Shown here piece by piece: positions 24,106 to 64,000 of a stretch of DNA of 64,000 nt. The notes under the pieces are model-generated. The model ran no database searches, was not told the DNA's origin, and worked only from the letters and a program-made list of their open reading frames with translations. The DNA comes from Nematostella vectensis (lineage: Eukaryota > Cnidaria > Anthozoa > Actiniaria > Edwardsiidae). Within the stretch, counting starts at the first letter, position 1. Each line of letters begins with the position of its first letter. The stretch lies in the NCBI RefSeq assembly GCF_932526225.1, contig NC_064040.1:3755681-3819680 (forward strand), read 5' to 3'. A program made the translations under genes and the position numbers.

Positions 24106-25793
24106 CGCAACATCAACGTAGATCTCTGCTTCTCCGCGAAATACGTCAGTATTACTTTGAATAATCGCTTTTCTTTCGATTAAATTATACTAATCACGTG
24201 GATCGTATACGAATTCTAATTGGTTGATGTTGTAGGAGGGTTAAAGGCGTGTTAATAGACCCGTAATCTAGTCCGTAATCTGGTGATCTTCGAAAAAAAA
24301 AAAATAGAATTTCTCCACAATTTCATGTTTTTTTTTTTTCAAAACTGGTGTAAATCAACAATACAATAAAATGATAAAACATATGCTATCAAAATGAACT
24401 AAGGCTAGAAAGTTTGCCAAATTGAACTCGCTATGCACATCTGCCTTTTGCTATCATGGTTTTATATTACGGTCAAGTGGTTTCACGTAGATTAGGTAAT
24501 GCAACGCCATTAATGTCATTGTGACAGCTCGTGATGTCTAGGAATTAGAAGCGAAGCAAAAAAGTATATCTCTATAGTCTCTTTTCCTTTTTGAGGTGGC
24601 TTTCACATTTTCTTCTAAGAGCCTTAAAAGGAAATTCACATAAAAAAATAATAATAAAATGGGAAATTCTAGAAAGAATTTTTTCAAAATCTTGGAAGGA
24701 ATTTTATCTGATATCCTTCTCAAGTAGTAAATACCGTCTAAGCTAAGGAGATTAGTTTCCCAATCTGGAATGTGATTTGAGAATGCAGTTCTTGACCAAA
24801 AATGCCAACCATCCCCAAAATCTCATATTTTATCTACTGATTAAGGGGGTAGTTTGCTATCTGTTAACTAAGTCAGGGGCCTAGCCAGGAGGGTGGCCTG
24901 TGGAGTTCGGGCCCCTCCTTTTAGCAGCCAAAAATACAGAAAATGTATGAGACATTATCTAAAATACAGGAGAAAATGCATTGAAAGGGCCTTTTGGGCC
25001 CCCTCCTGTTAAAAATCCTGGCTACGCCACTGTAAGTGTACTCAGATTTGGCAATGCACAAAACAAAACCAAAAATAATAAGGGTTATAAAGCTGATACC
25101 AGGAAGCTGACAATAGTAGTACTTTCTTTTTTATTCAAAATAACTTCCAAAATTTTATTATACAGTAATGCTAAAAAGAACATGTTTTTTTTTACAGGCA
25201 CCCTTGTATTGATAGGTAGGAGGTGTCAAGGCACATTAAAAATCTTATATACCTGATCATAACTGATGCATCTAGGGAGAAACACAAGGTCCAGTGTAAT
25301 GATTCACAGATCAATTAAGTTCAAATAGGCATCCTTAGCTCTGGTAACATATCACTAGATCCATCTAGAAACTTTATCTATCAAAATACAGACATAAAAT
25401 TAAACAACTTGTTAACTACCAAGAAAGGGGCCAACCAGTGTCAAACTTATCTTGTTATTAGAGGAGGGTGGGGTCAGGACCCCAGGGACTTCCCCTCTGG
25501 ACACATGCCTGCATATTGATGTCATAGTGAAGGACAGGAAAGATCAGGGCAGTTTTTCTCAAACAGAAAACATATTCATCAGGGCTGCAGTCATTTTATC
25601 AATTTCTCTGAATATGTTGCCATGCTACTTGGGACAAATTCAACAAAAGGATAAACTTAGAGATATTTACTAAATATCATCATCTCTGTTAATTTTTATA
25701 CCAAGCTTACTTTAGTGTCTGAAAACATTGTGGTTGGTTTAAATCGCTTTTTAAACAAATTAAGGAATGTTTTCACTGTTTTTATAACTTCAG
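24106..25793. other. Intergenic gap arginase / MIPEP
   Basis: About 1.7 kb between the arginase start and the MIPEP stop, both on the minus strand; it must hold the arginase promoter and the MIPEP 3' UTR. One MITE (24874-25032) is inside. The remainder is A+T-rich with homopolymer A runs near 24293; no other gene was seen. Confidence 0.55.
24874..25032. mobile_element. MITE with 5-bp target duplication
   Basis: The termini CAGGGGCCTAGCCAGGA and TCCTGGCTACGCCACTG are near-perfect inverted repeats bounding 159 bp. TAAGT flanks both sides, a plausible 5-bp target duplication. Interior has paired GGGCCCCTCC / GGGCCCCCTCC blocks. Confidence 0.78.
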
Positions 25794-28520
25794 CTACAAG
25801 TAGAAAGGGTTGCAATCAGCCAAGTCGTCCCACAGTGCTTGCACCATGTCCTCTGTAGTAAGCTCCTTGCCCAACATCCCAGCAACAAGTGCGTTAGGAT
25901 CCTTTCCTCCTCCATGTGCCAACATCTGGCTTCTGTAGCGATCCCCAACCTCTCGGGAAAAGGGATTAGCATGAAAACATTGATGCCACACCATGGAGGC
26001 TACTGCCCTAGACCATAGGTAGGAATAATACCGGGCTCCATATCCATTAAGGTGACTGAACCTCTGCTGCCAGGCAACACCTGTGAACACATAAAAAAAG
26101 GGTTAGAGTACTACAATATAACTATGGTGCAGGCTGTAAGAGCACATGCAATAATAAGAATCATAATAACTTATAATATAAGGTTTGCTTTCTTGTTTTG
26201 TTCTGAGGGTGCATAGCAAAAAACTTACCAAAACACTTGTTAAATGAGCTGCCTATGGGCATTAACAATGGGAAACGAGTAGCATAAATGGAATAAATGT
26301 GTGCTCTTTGTATACCTTGTAAGAAAAGGATGAGTGTGTACTATTTTTATACCTGAAACAAATGGGATGACTGTGTGCTCCTTTTGGATGTCCGACATGA
26401 TATCTGTGGTGTTCTTCTGGAGTGGATGTTTGCCATGGTAGATTTGATCTGCTATGGAATACAAGATCTGTCTCTGCATCTCCAGGGCACCAAACATGTT
26501 TCTTGACTGGCATAGTTTATTGACCATCTCCTCTGGTAGAGGCTGCCCAGTCCTAAAATGCCTGGCAAACTTATTGAGCACCCTTGAATCCCAGGCAAAG
26601 TACTCCATCAGAACAGAGGGAACCTCAGCAAAATCTGTGGAGCACCTGGTCCCTGTAACATGCTGGTATCTGAGAATAAAAAAAAATTGATTGATTATTC
26701 TTACAAATTTGTTTTCTAAAAAATGACAACAGCAAACGCTGTTGGAAAAGGATGCTGGGAGTGAGTGATTCTACAATTTAATGTTGTTCAATCATTCAAT
26801 CAGTCTATAGTACATGTACAGTACCTGGTCCGCGCAAGCATAGAGTGCATGGCATGACCCATCTCATGAAATAGATTCTCCACCATGCCATGCGTTAGGA
26901 GGGAGGGGCCTGATGGTGATGGTGGAGGAAAGTTGCAGATGATGGCCACAATTGGAAGCTGGTAAGTGCCATCTTTGAGTATTCTGCCACCTAAAAATCA
27001 ATAGCAGTAAAAAATCAAATAATGAAAATATCACAAATATGATCACATTTAAAGTAAGTACAGATTGCTTGGCATCATGATATCTAATTTAAAAACCTGA
27101 AGAACAACAAGGAATTATAAAAAAAGCAGAAAGGGTTCAAATGACAGTAAGAAGATATGTTTGAGCTAAAACAGTGCCAGGTCTACTTGCCTTTTATGGT
27201 GAAATGGGAGTCTTGCTGAAGTTTTTCCGGCCTTGCAAAAAAGTCACAATAGATATAGCCTAATAGGCCTTCTTGCTCGTGCACAATACCAAGCTTCTGT
27301 ACATCAGTGGACCACAGCTCTCCAGGAGATGCATCCTCTGGCTCTAAAGTGATACCATAAATATTCTGAAAGATGAAATTCAGACCCTCCATACAAGAGC
27401 CAAGTGGAAAGTAAGCTGATAAAGATAAAGAGTTCAGCTTCAAGGCTTGAGTTTTGGCGAGCCCAGTATAATACTGGAAATCCCATGGCATTATTTTGAT
27501 TTGCTTTTTACCAGATTCCATCTTTTTTATGCTCTCAAGAATTCTAAGTTCTTTTTCTGCAGGCTTCTTAAGCTTTTGAGATGCTTGTACCAAGAAGTTC
27601 ATCACGTTCTTTGGTGTTTTCACCATGGTACCTTTAAGTGCACGATGGGCAAAGGTTGGGAAGTCTACAAGTTGTGCCAGTTCGTTACGTGAAGAAAGCA
27701 ACAGATCTAAGCAGTGTAACTGTTCTGGTATTGGATGCAAATGTGATCGAAAAGCCAACTCTCTTAGCTCCTCATTGCTTGATTCAAGATACATTGTATC
27801 AATAGCTACATTGTCTCCACTAACTGGGAATGAATTCTTGATTCTGTCAGGACAGTCGCCCTTTGGTAATAGCACAGGCAGGCCGGCTCCCTGTGAAAAC
27901 TGCGACCCAAGAATGAGTATTGCATCTTGGAGCTCCACAAACTGCTGGCGCTTCTGCTCCTCTAGATGAATCCCACTAAGCTCAAAATCAAACAAAAAAA
28001 GTTCTGCAACTTTGCGCGTCTCCTCAGACATTGCATCTCCTTCATTATAGAAAGCATTTTTCAAAACGCTATAAAGTTTGTGATTAGTGTTAAGAGTCTC
28101 AACGAAATTGCTAACACTGAGCGAAGTCTCCTCGGCTGCCTCCCGGAACTCTAGATCAGGGTGTGACACCCTCACAAACTCTGCCAAGTCAGCCACTCTA
28201 CAGAGGGTGTCAGACAACTCATCAAACACTTCCACCAGCTCTAGCCCAGTTTTACTTAAAACTTTCTTAACCAAGTCTGACCCAGCACTTAGTGCTGTAT
28301 TCTTCATTTGCTGGAACCCAGACTTGGTATTTAGTTCCGGGACACCAAATAGACCAGTGGGATGTAGATGTTCATCTTTCCTAGGCCCAGGGTAGTTAAA
28401 AGCCGTGGCCAGCGAACTCCAGGTGTTGACAGATTTCCCTGGTTTTCCCCTAAAAACAGATTGATGCTTGCACAAAATAGATCGCAATCTGTTTCTTCTG
28501 CATATAGTTAGTATCTTCAT
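25794..28520 (-). CDS. MIPEP: Mitochondrial intermediate peptidase
   Basis: Four exons, minus strand: 28520-27191, 26990-26825, 26669-26353, 26080-25794; 699 aa (human 713). This M3-family thimet-type metallopeptidase removes an octapeptide from partly processed precursors in the mitochondrial matrix. The zinc motif HEMGH lies at residues 485-489 in [12 protein letters not shown], and the following [16 protein letters not shown] block and C-terminal [20 protein letters not shown] are family-specific. The N-terminus is rich in Arg/Lys and lacks acids, as for a matrix leader. The first intron uses a GC donor (AAAG then GCAAGT), supported by frame and by alignment across [10 protein letters not shown]. 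The 1,330-nt first exon encodes nearly two-thirds of the protein, unlike the intron-rich vertebrate gene. Head to head with DHRS7. Confidence 0.97.
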
Positions 28521-28733
28521 TATGTGAGCATGAAATTAAGAAAGGAAAGTACTCTATATATGTATAAATCTTTTAGAGTTTTGATCAATACACTTTCTTT
28601 CCGTCCGCCATCTTGAACTGCACTTCCGAATAGGTATCGACTTGATTAGTGAGCACTCGTCGGCTATTCGTTCGTTGCCGAAGACTATTGATAGTGGTCT
28701 TTTTGCGTAGTCATTTGAGAGTGTCCTTCAAAA
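28521..28733. promoter_or_regulatory. Shared divergent promoter, MIPEP / DHRS7
   Basis: Only 213 bp between start codons. It contains CCGCCATCTTG at 28605-28615 (YY1-like) and CACTTCCG at 28621-28628 (ETS-like), a pairing typical of TATA-less bidirectional housekeeping promoters in animals. Function inferred from spacing and motif resemblance. Confidence 0.65.
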
Positions 28734-36298
<7,565 letters not shown>

Positions 36299-36460
36299 TG
36301 AAACCCACCTTTGTTCACCATTGCTCAACATATTTCGCATAAGAAGGAAAAAAGACATTTACAGTAGATTTGGTTTTGATTTGAGTATACTAACAGAAAA
36401 AAATCAAAAGGCACGGTCATTGCTAAGGTGTATATTTAGCTTTCTGCACCCAAAGGAAAT

Positions 36461-36550
36461 ATGATGAAATAAAAGAATCTTTTTGCACTTATGATGAAAT
36501 AAAGGAATCTTTTTGCACTTATGATGAAATAAAGGAATCTTTTTGCACTC
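36461..36550 (+). repeat. 30-bp triplication carrying poly(A) signals
   Basis: Three copies of ATGATGAAATAAAGGAATCT plus TTTTGCACTT. Each contains AATAAA (first at 36468), so the DHRS7 3' end probably has three equivalent cleavage signals about 170-230 bp after the stop codon. Confidence 0.8.
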
Positions 36551-38479
36551 TAACATGACTGTAAGGTCCAGAATGCCACTCTTCGCGACCATTTAAAAAA
36601 AACATGGTTCGCGCCTTTCCAGCACATTTCAATTCAACAATGACGAGTAAAAAATAATACAGGTAGCAGAAACATGATTGTAATTTTGCGAAAAGTAAAA
36701 TTTACTTTTCTTTGGAGTTCCAACGCAACTTGCACGCATGACATGGCTTATAGTGTTTGCTCATTTTCACCAAGCGGGCGGCGGGGGAATGGTCCCAGAA
36801 GCGGGCGGCGGGGGAATGGTCCCACAAGTGGGCGGCGGGGGAATTGTCCCAGAAGTGGGGGGAGGGGGGGTTACATACAATACAACAGTCTATTTGTTTT
36901 CTGTACCTTATACAAAATGTACATTGGTGTAGTCCGAAAAAAAAAAAAACATGCAGAGAGAGAGGTCGCTTTTCTAAGTACCATCGAGGGGCACTTGCCC
37001 CCTCCCCAATAATTCGAGCCGGCTTCGGCTATGCTATAAGAAAATAATCTTGAAACAAATGTTTTCTTTTATATGTATGCCACTTTCTTACGCCCCGATG
37101 GCGATGCAAGAGTAAGAATATGAACGCCTATATATTCCGCCTTTTGTCTTTAAATAGCACCCGGACCTTTGTTTCGATCGTTCGCATTTCATCATCATAG
37201 TTCAGCTTACTTATTTGTTTCTGAGCACAAAACACGTGCGCGACTGAGCACAGGAGAACAAAATGTTAAAGGTGGCAATATATTATAACTAGGTTACAGC
37301 GTGCTGTGCATGATGACGAAGTTACTACACGACTATGGCAATACGCAAGCGTGAAAAAGACCCTGATAATTTTCCGTCTAGATAGCGGTGTTGGGGCCGA
37401 AATCTTCAGCTTAGCCGTAAAGCCTTAGCTGCCATACGGTGTTTCAGCGCATGTCTGGAAGTATGGTCTATTTTTTCTCTCGTTTCATTTGATCTGAGGA
37501 GGTTCGATCCTCGGGCAATTGGCTCTACCTTTTTTCTACAACTAATCAGTACTTTTTTTAGTCTTAATAATTTTTTCCTTTCATTTCTGTTCTTGATAAG
37601 ATCCCATGCACTAGATAGGATTTATCAATCGATTTACACATTTGTAACACTATTCAGGTACATGTAAAAACCGCACGTTCAAGTAAAAATCACATCCTCT
37701 CAGAAAAGTGGAGGACACAAGCGCCTTCTCCATGCCCCTCACCGTCCGCCGCCAAAGACATTTAGTATGGTTTCGCGTATTTCGCTCTCTAGTCCAACAA
37801 AAATACTTTACGACAAAAATAAAGCAATAAGCTGATTTGTTTACAAGAAAGGGTATTTTTTTTATTTGAATAACGAGTAGATAAAAATTGGAGTACGCCA
37901 CAAATTCGCAAGTGATCTTTTTTTTTTATAAGAACATTTTTTTTTATAAGAACGTCCAGAGTGGGATTTCGCAAAAAAAAATAAGAACGTACTAAAAACA
38001 TGCCGAGGCTCAGATAGCAGCAAAATATTTTTTCATTAGAGTAATCGCTCTAAAAATAAGGAATCTAATTGTGCTCATATTACATGCTCGAGTATCCAGC
38101 GTACTTTGCGGGCGCTCCCAAACGTCACTACCGCTGCTCAGCCTCAACTGAAAATTAGACGTTCTTATAAAAAAAGAGTGTAACACAAAAAAACACTAGA
38201 GACTGAAATGAAATATGGCTCTTAAAATTTGGTATGAGTCCCCAGTATCCCTCCCTTCTCTTGCTAGGACCCTGGATCGTGTTTCACATTCCATGTGTCT
38301 TTGGTTAATTTAGGTACAGTGACTTGGTAAACCAGGCACCGTTTTTGCTGCGCTTTTTCATTTTTCATCTCCCATTTATTTAGGCATTTATTCGGGGGTG
38401 GGACTTATAAACGAGGAGGCGCCGGCGCGGCTCTTTGGTAGCTTGAAGCCTCTGTTACCCAATTATCACTGTCCCCTCT

Positions 38480-38592
38480 CAGGGCCCTCAATTTTCTGAA
38501 TGTTTCTGTGCCCCCCCCCCCCCCCCCAAAAAAAAAAATAATAATAATAATAATAAATAAATAAAAAATTGTGTTGCTTGCTACGGCTCTAC
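38480..38592. mobile_element. Poly-C MITE fragment
   Basis: Contains TTTCTGTGCCCC followed by a long C run, A-rich and AAT repeats, and the terminus TTGCTACGGCTCT. It matches the right half of the 12071-12251 element; the left terminus is lost or degenerate. Confidence 0.62.
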
Positions 38593-38737
38593 TTTAAGCG
38601 TACAGTTCTTTCTCTTAGGCGCTTTGAACATTGAACAAGTGTTAAATGTAGCGTTATTACAGGAATCTGCAAAAGACTTTATTTCCACGATAAAATCGGT
38701 TTATCATATGGTGCTTGGTAGCCAAAATATACCACAG

Positions 38738-38769
38738 CAAGAGAGCATAAGATACCTTATGCTCTCTTG
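38738..38769. repeat. Perfect 14-bp stem hairpin
   Basis: CAAGAGAGCATAAG, loop ATAC, CTTATGCTCTCTTG. It is intergenic, about 0.9 kb upstream of the PLEKHH start. No flanking U run or mobile termini were seen. Role unknown. Confidence 0.85.
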
Positions 38770-39706
38770 ACCACAATAAATGTGTATAAAGAAAATCCAA
38801 CAGAATTCGATATAAGTGCGAGTTAGTGGTAGTTTTGTTTTATTATTTTATCTTTATTATCTAGACAGTAAATAAAATAGGCAAGGAACAACATTTTAAG
38901 GAAAGGGTTATTTACATACCGGAAGCTTATAGAGTGGTTTTCAAAATCCCGTGCACCAAAATGTAGTTGTTAAGACGTAATAGTCAAGCCAAAAAAAAAA
39001 AGAGAAGAAAGAAACTAAAAGTGTAATAGTACTAAATGAATTAAATAGTATTTCACGGGTTTTTGAAAACCACACAGTATACTGCTATAATATATTTCCG
39101 AAAAGGTACGTGTCGTCATAACATTCCGAAGAAGTACCGAGCCTTATCGGAGACAGAAGTCTGTCGATAATTCATCGCCCCAGACTTACTACAGCATCAC
39201 TGAACCTCAACGGAAAGGTGTCGAGGCAAGGCTTAGGTTAGTGGCTTTTGTTTTGTTTCTTGCTAATTCTTTAGATCGCATTCACAGGAAATTAGAGGTC
39301 AAGGCTTTTCAGAATCTTACTCATAGAAAAACAAGCTTTACTCGCTGATTGGGGGTTGCATTTTAATACACACAGCGTTCAAACATTGGAATCTAAAGGA
39401 ACAGTCGACAGAGTGTCAAGGAAAACCTCCAAGCCACGTCTCGATTCACGCCATTTAAATTTGTTAAATGCACTTTGCAGTTTTCCTGCCTACGTCGGAG
39501 TCACTTCCGACCTTATTCTCTGCCGTGCATAGCTCGAATACTTGATTAAATACAAGACAATACAGTGGGATGTGCCATTAGTCAGAGCCAGACACTAATA
39601 CAGCTAACACGCGTTCCTCTTCACAGTCGCAGGAGGCGTTATACCAACACTACACAGGGGTATGGGTTAGAAATATGAATGTAAACTCGAGAGAAAAAGA
39701 ATAATA

Positions 39707-63170
<23,464 letters not shown>

Positions 63171-64000
63171 TGTCCCTCATATTGCATTGTCTATCCGTCT
63201 GTTTGTCTTTCCGTGTCCAGGATGTCGTTTTAATTGTAGGGATATGATCTTCTATAAGAGATGGGCTAATCTTTATGGTTTCAATCTTAATGGTTTCTAG
63301 TGGAGGATAGCGTTGCAAACAAAAAAATAACATTCCATATAAAATGGAACCCACTCTCATTTGTAAAGCTGTTTGAATTACCCAAGTGGAAACGACCTCT
63401 ATCTCGTTAGGAACTCGAGGCTCGAATAAGTGAGAGTTTGAGTTCTCGGGTTCTTCTCCTTTTTTTATGTCTAGACTCAGTCTTCTGTAACCTATAAAAG
63501 CGTTGTGTTCATATAATGTTATATAATATGGAAGAAAGCAAAATATCTATTAGCGAACATCCCTGTCTTAGAGGTTGAAAAGGAAAAGTAATATTGATGT
63601 AAATATGGAACAATACAAATCCTAATCAAAATTGTGTTTATTTTATTATTGATAAATTACTGATATATAGTAAAACATTAAATGCCCTTCCCATGTGTGT
63701 GTTTTGGTCTGCGCACCTTCCTGTGCATCCGCTAACGTGTTCTCAACAGCTGCTCTTATAGCCCCGTATATTTATTTACGATAAACAAAAAGCATTTTTA
63801 TTCAATTATCAAAAAAAAAAATGTGTACAAAATCTGATTTGTTGTTGTAAATGTGTTATATATGTTATTCAATAACTTTCACAATTCTTTTTGTCACAGT
63901 CAAATTTTTATTCAAATTAGTTCTCCGCTAACAAGAAAAAGTGCTGTTTTGTAATTTAAATCCTTATGACAAAGGGAAGTATTACCGTAGATTAGGTAGA
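63171..64000. other. PLEKHH 3' flank
   Basis: A+T-rich DNA after the PLEKHH stop, with the 3' UTR and end of the gene. An ATTAAA-type signal occurs near 63678. No further gene, repeat array or inverted termini were recognised to the window edge. Confidence 0.5.

Larger units (their letters stand above)
36299..39706. other. Intergenic gap DHRS7 / PLEKHH
   Basis: This 3.4-kb gap holds the DHRS7 3' region, a 30-bp x3 repeat (36461-36550), a 27-bp G-rich x3-4 repeat with GCGGGCGGCGGGGGAATGGT (36770-36865), an interspersed repeat at about 38095 shared with 13010, a poly-C MITE fragment (38480-38592), a hairpin (38738-38769), and then the presumed PLEKHH promoter/5' UTR. No coding region was recognised; the short frames near 37650-38000 lack family features. 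Confidence 0.6.

Overview
This is a gene-dense, intron-rich animal nuclear DNA window of moderate A+T content. Every gene found has a clear one-to-one (or one-to-two) vertebrate counterpart, and predicted proteins are close to vertebrate length with many human-like introns. With the abundance of small inverted-repeat DNA elements, a Ginger-type transposon and short intergenic gaps, this suggests a non-bilaterian animal. My best guess is an anthozoan cnidarian such as the sea anemone Nematostella; this is inference from gene style, not a database result.

Layout, left to right. A YIF1 gene (minus, runs off the left edge) stands head to head with APMAP (plus). BCKDHA (minus) stands head to head with EXOSC5 (plus). 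An arginase (minus) converges on EXOSC5. MIPEP (minus) stands head to head with DHRS7 (plus). A PLEKHH1/2-type gene (plus, 30 coding exons) fills 39.7-63.2 kb. All exon chains were rebuilt by hand from splice sites, phase and family similarity; each complete gene gives an uninterrupted frame. Three divergent pairs are separated by only 213-293 bp. BCKDHA and MIPEP are mitochondrial matrix proteins and the arginase carries a mitochondrial-like leader. The genes otherwise do not form one pathway: ER-Golgi traffic (YIF1), ER/plasma membrane hydrolase-like protein (APMAP), branched-chain amino acid breakdown (BCKDHA), RNA exosome (EXOSC5), urea/ornithine formation (arginase), precursor processing (MIPEP), ER short-chain dehydrogenase (DHRS7), membrane-cytoskeleton adaptor (PLEKHH).

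The striking feature is tandem repetition of splice junctions. At least ten exon-intron boundaries in four genes (YIF1, BCKDHA, DHRS7, PLEKHH) lie inside or directly against a tandem duplication or minisatellite. In the best cases the repeat unit is a piece of the exon plus its own splice site: BCKDHA exon 5 (81 bp x5), the DHRS7 exon 5 acceptor (about 34 bp x18), the DHRS7 exon 6 donor (50 bp x8, where each unit carries both an acceptor-like and a donor sequence), and the PLEKHH exon 11 donor (40 bp x about 28). Simple two-copy duplications across a splice site occur at DHRS7 exon 2 and PLEKHH exons 19, 20 and 26. This looks like many stages of one process, and it matches the tandem-duplication model of splice-site and intron birth.

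Mobile DNA: a 3.2-kb Ginger-like DNA transposon with a frameshifted integrase and an internal telomere-like array, a TTAA-flanked element in an APMAP intron, two copies of another TTAA-flanked inverted-repeat family (one holding a nested element with about 81-bp terminal repeats and 9-bp target duplications), a truncated LINE-type reverse transcriptase, a tRNA-derived SINE-like segment, and several small poly-G/poly-C inverted-repeat elements. No CRISPR array, functional tRNA or rRNA gene was seen.
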